Assembly (NCBI RefSeq): GCF_019689535.1
Contig: NZ_JADGHH010000006.1
Location: 1-39,184, forward strand
Length of the DNA stretch: 39,184 nucleotides
Direction of reading: 5' to 3'
Origin: Pigmentiphaga sp.
GTDB lineage: Bacteria; Pseudomonadota; Gammaproteobacteria; Burkholderiales; Burkholderiaceae_B
Below, piece after piece: positions 1 to 7,450 of the stretch. Each line of letters begins with the position of its first letter. Within the stretch, counting starts at the first letter, position 1. The position numbers and the translations under genes are program-made. The notes beneath the pieces were generated by a model, which worked only from the letters and a program-made list of their open reading frames with translations, was not told the origin of the DNA and did no database searches.

Positions 1-53
1 CGACCACTACCGCAGGGATCCCCAGGCAGCTCACATTCATGGCGCGCGCGCTT

Positions 54-83
54 TTGCCCTGGAGCGGCAAACCGGTGTATAAT
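54..83 (+). promoter_or_regulatory. Predicted sigma70 promoter of tRNA-Gly
   Basis: A TTGCCC box (54-59) and a perfect TATAAT (78-83) lie 18 bp apart, about 60 bp upstream of the tRNA-Gly gene and on its strand. This is the expected layout for a stable-RNA promoter. It lies in the chromosomal flank, outside the integrated element. The assignment is by consensus match only. Confidence 0.6.
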
Positions 84-141
84 CTCGCTTCGCTGATTTG
101 CAATGCTTCGTTTTCTGAGGCGCGTAGCAGGCGGCAATGAT

Positions 142-217
142 GCGGGAATAGCTCAGTTGGTAGAGCGCAACCTTGCCAAGGTTGAGGTCGCGAGTTCGAG
201 ACTCGTTTCCCGCTCCA
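142..217 (+). tRNA. tRNA-Gly (anticodon GCC)
   Basis: A 76-nt cloverleaf can be folded by eye. The acceptor stem pairs GCGGGAA with TTCCCGC, the anticodon arm CAACC-TTGCCAA-GGTTG presents GCC at 175-177, the T arm contains GTTCGAG, and CCA is encoded at the 3' end. It decodes glycine GGC/GGU. The gene is intact even though an element is integrated at its 3' end, because the element restores the 3' segment. tRNA-Gly genes are the known integration target of ICEclc / PAGI-2-like elements, which fits the integrase that follows. Confidence 0.97.
200..217 (+). other. Attachment-site core (attL) in the tRNA-Gly 3' end
   Basis: The 18 bases GACTCGTTTCCCGCTCCA at the 3' end of the tRNA match, with one difference as I recall it, the 18-bp att core of ICEclc. 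The adjacent IntB13-like integrase reads away from it, as at the left end of that element class. No second copy (attR) was seen in the window, so the element extends beyond it. The assignment rests on position and recalled similarity, not on an observed repeat pair. Confidence 0.75.
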
Positions 218-265
218 ATTTTGGATCTACGGACTTCCACGGACGTCTGTAAGTCCTTGAAAAAT

Positions 266-285
266 GAGGCTTCGGCCTCTTTTTT
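266..285 (+). terminator. Rho-independent terminator downstream of tRNA-Gly
   Basis: GAGGC-TTCG-GCCTC forms a perfect 5-bp stem capped by a stable UUCG tetraloop. It is followed by six T and preceded by an A-rich run. It lies 48 nt after the tRNA, just inside the element, and could stop tRNA read-through into the integrase. A further inverted repeat, GGACTT (231-236) with AAGTCC (251-256), lies between the tRNA and this hairpin and may belong to the att region. Confidence 0.7.
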
Positions 286-442
286 CGTTCCAGCGACATC
301 TACTGAAATCCAGCCACAGCCACGACGTTTAAGGCCATTTTTGAGGCCATCTTTACGGAAGCGGTGAAGCCGGATTGTCGCTGGGGGAGCGCGGTCGACG
401 GGAACAGCATCGAGCACCTGACTCACGTTCAGGAGCTTGAGC

Positions 443-2287
443 ATGGCACTCTCAGATATCGTCGTCCGGCAGGCGAAGGCCACCGGCAAAGACTACTCCC
501 TCCCTGACTTCGACGGCCTCGGGCTGTTCGTCTCCGCCACCGGCAGCAAGGCGTGGCATTTTCGCTACTACTGGGCCTCCAAGCAAAAGCGCATGTCGCT
601 GGGCACCTATCCCGAGGTCAGTCTTCGGGAAGCCCGCGAGGAGCGCGACAAGGCCCGGGCCCTGCTGGCCAAGGGCATCAATCCCAAGGTTGATCGCAAG
701 CGCAAGCGTCAGGCTGTCCGCCTGGCCGACGAAAACAGCTTCAAGGCGGTCTACCTCCGCTGGCTCGAACAACGCAAGCTGGAACTCAAGGAGGGACGCA
801 ACAGCACCCTGTCGCAGATCCAGCGCATCTTCAAAAAGGACGTGCTGCCCCGGCTCGGCATCATGACGATGACCGACGTGCGCAGCACGGACCTGGAGGA
901 AGTGCTAAAGAAGATCGAGGAGCGCGATGCGCTGACGACGGCCGAGAAGGTGCGCACCTGGCTCAACCAGTTGTTCCGCTACGCCAAGGTGAAGGTTCCG
1001 GGGCTGGAGAGCAATCCGGCCACCGATCTGGATGTGGTGGCTAAGCCCAAGCGGCCCGTCGTGAACAACCCCTACCTCCGGCTGCCGGAAATCCCCGACC
1101 TGCTCCACAGGCTGCGCCGCTACCGCGGCCAACTCATCACCCAGCTCGGCATTCGGTTTTTGTTCCTGACGGGCGTGCGTACCGGGGAACTGCGCTTCGC
1201 CGAGCCGTCCCAGTTCCACCTGGATCAGGGCCTGTGGATCATCCCGCCCGAAGTCGTCAAGCAGTTGCAGGATGACTTGCGCAAGCACAACAAGCGCCCG
1301 CAGGACATCCCGCCCTACATCGTGCCCCTGTCCGCCCAGGCCATCGAGATCGCCCGCTTCCTGCTGGAACTGGTGAAGCCCGCCCAGAAACACCTGCTGG
1401 CCCATCGCAGCGACCTGAAGAAGCCGATCAGCGAGAACACCCTCAACAGCGCCCTGACGCGCATGGGCTACAAGGACCTGTTGACCGGCCACGGCATCCG
1501 CGGCACGATCTCCACGGCGCTCAACGAGATCGGCTACCCGAAGCTCTGGGTGGATGCCCAGCTTTCGCACTCGGACCCCAACCGGGTCAGCGCCGCCTAC
1601 AACCACGCCCTGTATGTTGAGCCGCGCCGGCGCATGATGCAGGACTGGGCCGACCGGCTGGACCTGCTGGAACAGGGGCATGTCGAGGCCGCCAGCACGC
1701 ACCTGAAGATCCATATCGAAGGCGTGCCCACGGTCGTCGGCGGCGAGGCGGAGTCGATGCTGGTTCTGCCGGAAGGTGCTGGAGACGTCACGACCTCGGT
1801 GACGGTGTCGCCCATCGTGGTCGGGGCGAACGCCGACGGCCAAGTGTTCCAGCGGCTGTCTCCCTTGCCGCCCCTGCGCGAACCGGAGCCGGAGGAAGAA
1901 CCGGCCATCTCGGACATCCAGCGCGAGCGCCAGGAGATGCTTAGCATCTACGAAGCACCGGACAAACTGCCGGTTCCGGTGTTCGCCAAGCTGGCTGGCA
2001 GGTCCAAGGATCAGATCAACCGCGAGATCAAGGCCGGCAAGCTGCTCTCGCTGAGCCTGGGCAACCGCGGGCAACGCATCCCCGACTGGCAGCTCGATCC
2101 CGTCAAGCAAAAGCTGGCTTGGGAAGCGATTCGCTCTGTGGAGGGTGGCCCGGATATGTGGCGACTCTATCGCGTACTGGTCGCGCCGCAGGAGCGACTG
2201 GGTGGTCGCTCCCCGATCGAAGCGGTGACGCCTGGCACGCTTCAGGAAGCGGCCCGCGTAGTCCACGAGGCAGTCTGCTACCAGTGA
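443..2287 (+). CDS. Tyrosine site-specific integrase of ICEclc/PAGI-2-type element
   Basis: This 614-aa tyrosine recombinase would insert and excise the element at the tRNA-Gly 3' end. Residues ~1-90 form the DUF4102 arm-binding domain (GLGLFVSATGSKAWHFRYY, followed by LGTYPEVSLREAR). A core-binding domain follows, then the catalytic domain with R246 (TGVRTGELR), H350-x-x-R353 (GHGIRGT), H376 (LSHSDPNR) and the probable nucleophile Y386 (AAYNHAL). About 200 extra C-terminal residues are typical of the large IntB13-like class and not of phage P4 integrase (~400 aa). The ORF track starts at TTG 437, but ATG 443 sits 7 nt after AGGAG (431-435) and is preferred. The gene overlaps the convergent LysR-like gene by 10 bp. 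In ICEclc, int is driven strongly only from the circularised form; that promoter is not visible here. Confidence 0.95.
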   Translation: MALSDIVVRQAKATGKDYSLPDFDGLGLFVSATGSKAWHFRYYWASKQKRMSLGTYPEVSLREAREERDKARALLAKGINPKVDRKRKRQAVRLADENSFKAVYLRWLEQRKLELKEGRNSTLSQIQRIFKKDVLPRLGIMTMTDVRSTDLEEVLKKIEERDALTTAEKVRTWLNQLFRYAKVKVPGLESNPATDLDVVAKPKRPVVNNPYLRLPEIPDLLHRLRRYRGQLITQLGIRFLFLTGVRTGELRFAEPSQFHLDQGLWIIPPEVVKQLQDDLRKHNKRPQDIPPYIVPLSAQAIEIARFLLELVKPAQKHLLAHRSDLKKPISENTLNSALTRMGYKDLLTGHGIRGTISTALNEIGYPKLWVDAQLSHSDPNRVSAAYNHALYVEPRRRMMQDWADRLDLLEQGHVEAASTHLKIHIEGVPTVVGGEAESMLVLPEGAGDVTTSVTVSPIVVGANADGQVFQRLSPLPPLREPEPEEEPAISDIQRERQEMLSIYEAPDKLPVPVFAKLAGRSKDQINREIKAGKLLSLSLGNRGQRIPDWQLDPVKQKLAWEAIRSVEGGPDMWRLYRVLVAPQERLGGRSPIEAVTPGTLQEAARVVHEAVCYQ

Positions 2288-2913
2288 TCCGGTCGGTTTG
2301 AGCGGTCGGTGGCCGTGATCTTTGCTGCTCGTTCCGCGAAACGATCTGCGGCTGGCTCCTGCTTGGAGCCGGCCCGCAGCAACTGTGCCCTAGTGGAATG
2401 AGGCCCCCCGGCCAGAGGGCGCCAAACGATGCCCCAGTCGTGCGCTTGCGAAATGCGCGAGCGCGGAGCGATACCGACACCGTAGCCCGCGGCGACCAGG
2501 ACGGCCATCAACTCGAACGAAGAGACATCCTGGAGTGGACAGTCCAACTGCCTCAGCAGGTCATCGCTCAGTGCAATGCAGGTCTGGATCAGGGGGTAGT
2601 GCCGTAGTGCTTCCGATGGAATGGCCGCATGCGCGAGCAATGGCGACCGCGAAGGAACGGCGATGCCCAACTCCTCGCGCCAGAGCGGCTGGCTGTGCAG
2701 AGAGGGCTCCACTGACGACATCCATGTGATGCCGAAGTCGTAGCGACCACTGGCCAGTCCGTGGAGAAGTTCCTCGGAGGGGACTTCTTCCAGCAGCACC
2801 TGCGTTTCAGGTTCTTCCGCGCGTTGCAGCGCGAGCAGGTTCGCCAGCAGTGGAGACAGTACGCCAGGCGAGGCTGCGAGCTTGAACGTCAAAGACGCTT
2901 GGGAGGTGCTCAT
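2278..2913 (-). CDS. LysR substrate-binding-domain-only protein
   Basis: This 211-aa protein matches only the effector-binding half of LysR regulators. It has an LTFKLAASPGVLSPLLANLL opening and a GRYDFGITW segment, and ends with the VLVAAGYGVGIAPRS motif typical of the second subdomain. No winged helix-turn-helix precedes it. The start at 2913 (MSTSQ) has a strong GGAGGG 5 nt upstream. The ORF extension to 2970 adds no HTH and crosses the AT-rich intergenic region. It is divergent from the small XRE regulator and overlaps the integrase 3' end by 10 bp. Without DNA-binding residues it cannot act as a normal LysR factor. It could be a ligand-binding or heterodimerising modulator, or a trimmed relic that is still translated. 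Function unknown. Confidence 0.8.
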   Translation of the reverse strand: MSTSQASLTFKLAASPGVLSPLLANLLALQRAEEPETQVLLEEVPSEELLHGLASGRYDFGITWMSSVEPSLHSQPLWREELGIAVPSRSPLLAHAAIPSEALRHYPLIQTCIALSDDLLRQLDCPLQDVSSFELMAVLVAAGYGVGIAPRSRISQAHDWGIVWRPLAGGPHSTRAQLLRAGSKQEPAADRFAERAAKITATDRSNRPDHW

Positions 2914-2972
2914 GGACACCCTCCAGAAAAGGTGCGGCAGAGGCTTAAAAACAGGCCAATAGCATATCAAGA

Positions 2973-2984
2973 GTTAAAGTTAAC
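2973..2984. promoter_or_regulatory. Palindromic operator candidate in divergent promoter region
   Basis: GTTAAAGTTAAC is a perfect 12-bp inverted repeat in the ~108-bp AT-rich gap between the LysR-domain gene (start 2913, minus) and the XRE gene (start 3022, plus). A related GTTTAGTTTAC string follows immediately. The small XRE regulator encoded next to it is the obvious candidate ligand. There is no direct evidence of binding. Confidence 0.4.
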
Positions 2985-3021
2985 GTGGTTTAGTTTACCT
3001 AGATATTCGACGCTTTTGCCG

Positions 3022-3315
3022 ATGCAAAAGCGCTCTGTCCAACGAGGCCGTCCTGCCGGCACGACCACCTACGAAGCCGAACCTGCAATGGCCTTCGGTC
3101 TTGCTGTTCGCGCTGCGCGGTTGGAAAAAGGCATCGCCCAAGACGTGTTCGCCGTCCAGGCTGGCATCGAGCGTTCCCACCTGGGCAAGATAGAGCGCGG
3201 AGAGCACATGCCGACATTGGCGATGATCCTGAGAATCGCTGGTGCCTTGGACAAGAGCGCGGCTGACCTGATAGCGGCCACGGAAAGCAACCTGCGTTCC
3301 GGCATAAAGCCGTGA
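3022..3315 (+). CDS. Small XRE-family helix-turn-helix regulator
   Basis: This 97-aa protein is almost entirely a Cro/CI-type HTH. Residues ~26-90 contain FGLAVRAARLEKGIAQDVFA, then IERSHLGKIERGEHMPT (recognition helix) and ILRIAGALDKSAADLI. The ORF track begins at 2761, but that stretch is antisense to the LysR-domain gene; ATG 3022 (MQKRS) is the first start after the intergenic region. Small XRE regulators often sit near ICE integrases and repress their own promoter or excision genes. Here it faces away from the integrase and shares its promoter region with the LysR-domain gene. The role in element control is inferred from position. Confidence 0.85.
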   Translation: MQKRSVQRGRPAGTTTYEAEPAMAFGLAVRAARLEKGIAQDVFAVQAGIERSHLGKIERGEHMPTLAMILRIAGALDKSAADLIAATESNLRSGIKP

Positions 3316-3338
3316 GCAATGCGTGAGGTTACGGCTGC

Positions 3339-4229
3339 TTACTCGCCAGCCGGGGCATGCAAGCGTGCCATGAATCGCTCCAGCGGGAAGGATAGGCTTT
3401 CGCTGTCTGGCCTGAGTAGATAGGTTGTGATGACGGCCGACTCGACTGCCAGGGGGCGAACCACGATGTTCGGATGCCGGCAGGTCGCCACCCTGGCCGA
3501 GGAAGAAAAGCCGATGCCATAGCCTGCGGCGACGAGGGTAAGCATCACGTCCAGCGAGGTCGCGTGCTCGATGACGTTCGGTTGATGTTCCTGCGTGCAT
3601 AGCAGGCGGGTCAGTTTCTGGAAATAGCCTTCGCATATCTGCGGATCGCACATGACCACGGGAAACCGCGCCAGCTCGTCGAGCGGTACTTCCTTGTGAA
3701 TGAGCAGCGGATGACGGGCTGGGAGCACGGCCACGATGGGCGTGCGCCAGATGGCTTCAGCAACGACACCGCTGCCGACATTATCGGTATGCGCAAAGCC
3801 GATGTTGAAATCGCCCGCCCGCAGTCCACGTAGTTGTTCAGCGAGCGGAACCTCGGAGAGCCGTATCTCGATTTCGGGCTCTTCTGCGCGGCAGCGGGTC
3901 AGAAACTCGGAAAGGCGTGGGTCGATCGCACCGTCGGACACCGCGATTCGCAGGCTGCCCCGATACCCGGCGGAAACGGCTTTGACGCTCTCGCGGGCCT
4001 GATCGAGTGTGGTGAACAGGCGGCGCACGTCTTGCAGAAAGACCGCGCCGGCCGGGGTCAGGCGGGTTCCGCGGCGGTCGCGGTAAAACAGCAGTGTGCC
4101 GAGTTCATCCTCCAACTCCTTAATGGCACGGGAAAGTGGCGATTGGTCGATGTGAAGGCGTTCGGCGGCGCGAGCGAAATGAAGTTCTTCAGCGAGGACT
4201 ACGAAGCAGCGAAGATGACGTAACTCCAT
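3339..4229 (-). CDS. LysR-family transcriptional regulator
   Basis: This 296-aa protein is a full-length LysR regulator. The N-terminal winged HTH (MELRHLRCFVVLAEELHFAR, then AAERLHIDQSPLSRAIKELE, residues 1-60) is followed by the linker and the two-lobed effector domain (LRIAVSDGAID, FNIGFAHTD, LTLVAAGYGIGFSSSARVA). It runs convergently into the XRE gene, with 23 bp between stops. It is not divergent from a recognisable enzyme gene: the 294 bp upstream hold only a possible broken plus-strand ORF. Its effector lobe resembles that of the shortened LysR-domain protein at 2278-2913 in motif order (LVAAGYG-GI), so the pair may have common origin. Target unknown. Confidence 0.93.
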   Translation of the reverse strand: MELRHLRCFVVLAEELHFARAAERLHIDQSPLSRAIKELEDELGTLLFYRDRRGTRLTPAGAVFLQDVRRLFTTLDQARESVKAVSAGYRGSLRIAVSDGAIDPRLSEFLTRCRAEEPEIEIRLSEVPLAEQLRGLRAGDFNIGFAHTDNVGSGVVAEAIWRTPIVAVLPARHPLLIHKEVPLDELARFPVVMCDPQICEGYFQKLTRLLCTQEHQPNVIEHATSLDVMLTLVAAGYGIGFSSSARVATCRHPNIVVRPLAVESAVITTYLLRPDSESLSFPLERFMARLHAPAGE

Positions 4230-4440
4230 CGGCCTTTCTCTCGAAGATGCCAGCGGGCTCTATCCCGAAGCCGGGCCAGTGGGAGAGGCCTGGGTGCAGA
4301 GGCTGAATATCTCCATCTGTCATAGGGACACCCTGCTGTCGTTGCCTGATACTTGCGACTGTGGCCAGTTCGACAAGTCGACCGGTACGGTCGCGGATGT
4401 TTACTGTGCAAATCTAGCCAGAGCGTTCGGCGATGAATAG
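4219..4440 (+). pseudogene. Orphan ORF fragment, possible 3' end of a lost gene
   Basis: An open frame on the plus strand follows the LysR start and encodes a cysteine-bearing segment (LYPEAGPVGEAWVQRL, then CHRDTLLSLPDTCDCGQFDK), ending at TAG 4438-4440. There is no convincing start codon or RBS, and I do not recognise the family. It could be the 3' remnant of a gene once divergent from the LysR regulator, cut when the cargo region was assembled, or a chance ORF. It occupies most of the 294-bp gap between LysR and the Gfo/Idh/MocA gene. Confidence 0.25.
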
Positions 4441-4523
4441 ATGGATAAATTCGGATGCCGATGTGAGTTGACTTTATGAATTGAACGACCTGCCCGACTC
4501 CTACATTCGAGAGGTGGCGATTT

Positions 4524-5591
4524 TCAGGACCAAGCAGCCCGCTCGGTCGGGGTTAGATCGAGGCTGGTCGCTGTGCCAGTTCGGGATGAATGCTCGGCGG
4601 CTTCCAGCACCGCCATCACGGCCAGCGATTGCAGATCGGTCGCCAAGTTATCCCGGTTGCCGTTAAACGCTTCGGCAATGCCACGGTAGTACATGCGCTG
4701 GTCACCGCTCGTAGCAGGCAGGTACCGGGTACTGCCGTCCGCTGCATGCACAATGAGCGGGTCAGGATCGTCGCCCCAACCCAAGGCTCCCGGTTGAAGG
4801 CCGTCCAGCAGTTGTTGCTCCTGCCGGTCGGGCATTCGCTTGACCAAACTTCCGCCGGTGCCGTGGACGACGAAGCGATGCGAGCCGCCGGCGACCAGCG
4901 AACCACCATGCAGGATGACGCGCCGCTCTTCATAGTCGAGCACGACATGAGCCCAGTCATCGGTCAAGGCACCAGCCCTTTGCCGTGCCAGGTTGCCGTG
5001 AACCCGATCGGGCAGACCAAATAGTTGCAGCGCTTGATCGACCAGATGCGGTCCCAGATCGAACCATAGACCGCTGCCAGGGTCGGCACGTTCGCGCCAG
5101 CGGTCCCGGACCTGCGGGCGGAAACGATCGAAGTGCGACTCGAAATGCGTGACCTCGCCAATGTGCTGGTAGATGATCGATCGGCGGACTGTCAGAAAGT
5201 CGCTGTCCCATCGGCGGTTGTGGAACACTGACAGCAGGCGGTCATGCTGACGCGACAGCGCAATCAGTTCCCGGGCTTCGCGCATGTCCAGTGCGAATGG
5301 CTTGTCGATGACCACGTGCTTTCCCGCCGCCAAGGCCACCCGCGCGATCGGGGCGTGGGTTTCGTTGGGGGTGGCGATCACGACCAGGTCTATCAGGCTT
5401 GAAGTGACAAGCGCCAAGGGGTTGGCCTCGACGATGACGCCGGGCAGATCAGCCTGGACCTTGTCCGCATTGCGGGACACAACCGCCACCAGGTCGAGGC
5501 CAGGAACTGCCCGGATCAACGGCGCGTGGAATGTCTTGCCGGAGAATCCGTAGCCGACAAGCCCGACACGGATGGAACTGGAAAAAGGCAT
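4524..5591 (-). CDS. Gfo/Idh/MocA-family NAD(P)-dependent oxidoreductase (YdgJ-like)
   Basis: This 355-aa cytosolic dehydrogenase is expected to oxidise or reduce a polyol, inositol or sugar-like alcohol with NAD(P). The Rossmann start is IRVGLVGYGFSGKTFHAPL (residues ~7-25). The family signature GKHVVIDKPFAL (catalytic Lys97 in the DKP motif) and the stretch VFHNRRWDSDFL closely resemble E. coli YdgJ as I recall it. LGPHLVDQ (His182) supplies the second active-site element. ATG 5591 is chosen because the protein then begins just before the Rossmann strand. The ORF track runs to 5651 with no added homology. It is the last gene of the twelve-gene minus-strand run, 96 bp after the cupin. Substrate not determinable. 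Confidence 0.9.
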   Translation of the reverse strand: MPFSSSIRVGLVGYGFSGKTFHAPLIRAVPGLDLVAVVSRNADKVQADLPGVIVEANPLALVTSSLIDLVVIATPNETHAPIARVALAAGKHVVIDKPFALDMREARELIALSRQHDRLLSVFHNRRWDSDFLTVRRSIIYQHIGEVTHFESHFDRFRPQVRDRWRERADPGSGLWFDLGPHLVDQALQLFGLPDRVHGNLARQRAGALTDDWAHVVLDYEERRVILHGGSLVAGGSHRFVVHGTGGSLVKRMPDRQEQQLLDGLQPGALGWGDDPDPLIVHAADGSTRYLPATSGDQRMYYRGIAEAFNGNRDNLATDLQSLAVMAVLEAAEHSSRTGTATSLDLTPTERAAWS

Positions 5592-5687
5592 GGGTGCGTG
5601 GGCCGGTGTCGTTTGGGGATGGGAGCAGCGCGTAGCTCTGTTCGATGGCAAGTAAGCCCAGGAACCAAGTACCGATCAGGGGGCGTA

Positions 5688-6146
5688 CTACTCTTTGCTG
5701 ACCTGCTCCAGCCACTCCACCGATTTGCCATCCAGCGCTTCGGCGATCGCGATATGGCTCATGCCCACAGTGGGGCTGGCTCCGTGCCAGTGCTTGACGC
5801 CCGGCGGAATCCACACCACGTCACCAGGGTGGATCTCCTGAATGGCATCGCCCCACTTCTGAACCCGTCCCACGCCTGCCGTAACGATGAGGGTCTGCCC
5901 AAGCGGATGCGTATGCCAGGCGGTGCGCGCCCCAGGCTCGAAGGTCACGATGCCGCCACCCACGCGGGCCGGCGCGGGAGCCTGGAAACGTGAATCCACG
6001 CGCGCCGAGCCGGTGAAGTTCTGCTCAGGGGCGGCGCTGGACGGCTGCGAGCCGATCCGTGTGACGGTAATTGGCGCCTGTTCCGCGGCGGATGCGGCGG
6101 TCAGCCCAAGAGACAGGGCCATTGCAGCGACTGGGGGTAGTTTCAT
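5688..6146 (-). CDS. Exported cupin protein, hydroxynitrile-lyase-like
   Basis: This 152-aa single-domain cupin has a Sec signal peptide (residues 1-20, cleavage near ASA-AEQ). The metal site is complete: H78 and H80 in WHTHPLGQ, Q84, and H119 in KHWHGA. The spacing matches the Mn-dependent cupin hydroxynitrile lyases (GtHNL-type) as I remember them, including [14 protein letters not shown] and [12 protein letters not shown]. Relatives are also annotated simply as cupin or carboxymuconolactone-decarboxylase-associated proteins. Reaction in vivo is unknown; cyanohydrin cleavage is only a family possibility. ATG 6146 has GGAGAGAA upstream. It sits 25 bp after the membrane cytochrome gene in the same run. 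Confidence 0.88.
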   Translation of the reverse strand: MKLPPVAAMALSLGLTAASAAEQAPITVTRIGSQPSSAAPEQNFTGSARVDSRFQAPAPARVGGGIVTFEPGARTAWHTHPLGQTLIVTAGVGRVQKWGDAIQEIHPGDVVWIPPGVKHWHGASPTVGMSHIAIAEALDGKSVEWLEQVSKE

Positions 6147-6171
6147 GCGGGTTCTCTCCACTGGTTCGTCA

Positions 6172-6882
6172 TCATTCCATCCGCCGTGTTGCCAGGCTTC
6201 CCGGCGAGTTTGTACGTTTGCGATACCGCAGCCACAGCATCATGTAGTGGGTGACGAAAATGCACAGGCCGGCGACCGCCATGCAGTGGCCGAAGAAACC
6301 CTCGGCCGATTCCTCGAAATTCCACCAGTCCAGCGATATCTGGAACAGAAGTCGGGAACGCAGGTTCAACGCGAGCGCACTGCAAACGCCTTGGGCGGCG
6401 ATGCCGACGGCAAGCAGGCGAAGCACTGTGGTGCGAACCGCGTTCGCCGCCTCGATGTGGAGCAGCTTGCGGGCGACGGCCATCAGCAAGGGCCACCGCA
6501 GGCCGATGTGGATGGCGACAACGATCAGCAGCCAATACGCGACGCCAGCATGGATTCGCCTCACCGTGAAATCATCATCCAGCCGGAGGTCGGCAAACAG
6601 CGTCTCCGAAATCACCAGGCTGGTGGCGAGCAGCCCCAGCATCCCGGCCAACAGCACCAAGGTCAGGGCAATGTTGAACGTCCCGCGCCGCTCGCGCACA
6701 CCCTTGGATGGCCCGGAAAACCACCGGCGATGGAATGCGTTGTGAACGACGACCAGCAGGAACAGGCCTGCGCCGGCCAGTTCATGTGCGGCATTGCCTT
6801 GCCAGAAGTAGGCAAAGGCAAACAGAAGAAGCCCGGCGGCAATGCAGTCGAGTACAAGCCTCAGCAGGAAAATGGGGTTCAA
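6172..6882 (-). CDS. DUF4405-like four- to five-helix membrane cytochrome b
   Basis: This 236-aa integral membrane protein has about five hydrophobic helices, starting with [20 protein letters not shown]. Histidines lie inside or at the ends of helices, as in b561-type haem proteins: [32 protein letters not shown] and [20 protein letters not shown]. It probably carries electrons across or along the inner membrane. The ORF track extends to 7602, but that stretch overlaps the cytochrome P460 and hydrolase genes in another frame. The best start is TTG 6882 (MNPIFL), which has GGAG 7 nt upstream. It begins 26 bp after the P460 stop, so the two proteins are probably partners. Haem binding is inferred from the His pattern. 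Confidence 0.8.
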   Translation of the reverse strand: MNPIFLLRLVLDCIAAGLLLFAFAYFWQGNAAHELAGAGLFLLVVVHNAFHRRWFSGPSKGVRERRGTFNIALTLVLLAGMLGLLATSLVISETLFADLRLDDDFTVRRIHAGVAYWLLIVVAIHIGLRWPLLMAVARKLLHIEAANAVRTTVLRLLAVGIAAQGVCSALALNLRSRLLFQISLDWWNFEESAEGFFGHCMAVAGLCIFVTHYMMLWLRYRKRTNSPGSLATRRME

Positions 6883-6908
6883 GGCATGGCTCCTGGCGCT
6901 CCCAGCGG

Positions 6909-7394
6909 CTATTCGAGAGGCGTGCCGCGGAACTCCGACAGGCGCTGAGCGGTGAACAAATAGTCGTTGCGCTTCTGCGAGGAATGGCAGGACATGCAGC
7001 GGGCCGTGTTCTCTTTCAGGTTGATCTGCTTGTTGGGCCAGAACCACTGGTATTGCCAGTCGCCGGTACGGCGGCGCTCGTCGTAGTCGGCGCCCCAGCC
7101 AGGGCCTTTCTCCATGACGAAGTAGCGATAGAGTTCGCCATCCCGATAGTCGGTCAGGACGAACTGCGTTCCGTTTGGAATCGGCTGCCCCTTCTTCACC
7201 GCCTCGATGGCTTCGGGCGTGGTTGAAATGTGTTCCGTCACGTTGCCGCGCTTGACGGTCATGTAGTGCACGAACAATTCGAGGTCTTTGGGGAAGATAA
7301 CGCGAGTGTCTTCGGCGTGGGCTTGCAGGCCGAGCAAAAGCGCGGCCCCGGCGGCCAGCACAATGAAGGGGATGCGAATGGCAAGTCGTGACAT
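6909..7394 (-). CDS. Cytochrome P460-family c-type haem protein, exported
   Basis: This 161-aa protein has a clear Sec signal (IPFIVLAAGAALLLGLQAHA, cleaved near residue 27) and one c-haem site, CMSCH at 133-137. The middle region (PNGTQFVLTDYRDG, then YQWFWPNKQINLKE) fits the P460 fold. Characterised P460s carry a lysine-crosslinked haem and oxidise hydroxylamine or bind NO; many family members have no assigned reaction. ATG 7394 places the signal peptide at the N terminus. An alternative ATG at 7454 overlaps the upstream hydrolase stop as ATGA and has AGGA 7 nt before it, suggesting translational coupling but giving an unusually long n-region. It sits between a periplasmic hydrolase and a membrane cytochrome b. 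Confidence 0.87.
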   Translation of the reverse strand: MSRLAIRIPFIVLAAGAALLLGLQAHAEDTRVIFPKDLELFVHYMTVKRGNVTEHISTTPEAIEAVKKGQPIPNGTQFVLTDYRDGELYRYFVMEKGPGWGADYDERRRTGDWQYQWFWPNKQINLKENTARCMSCHSSQKRNDYLFTAQRLSEFRGTPLE

Positions 7395-7450
7395 GGCGGG
7401 TCCAGGTTGGCGATGTGCTCTCTGGCACGTCGATGCGGTTGAGCGTGGTT

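Noticed and set aside
331-350. GGCCAT...GGCCAT direct repeat before the integrase as arm-type sites
   Set aside because: Only two short copies; not enough to call integrase arm sites.
905-2266. 453-aa minus-strand ORF
   Set aside because: Antisense to the integrase; low-complexity Arg/Gln/Val composition typical of GC-rich shadows, with no domain.
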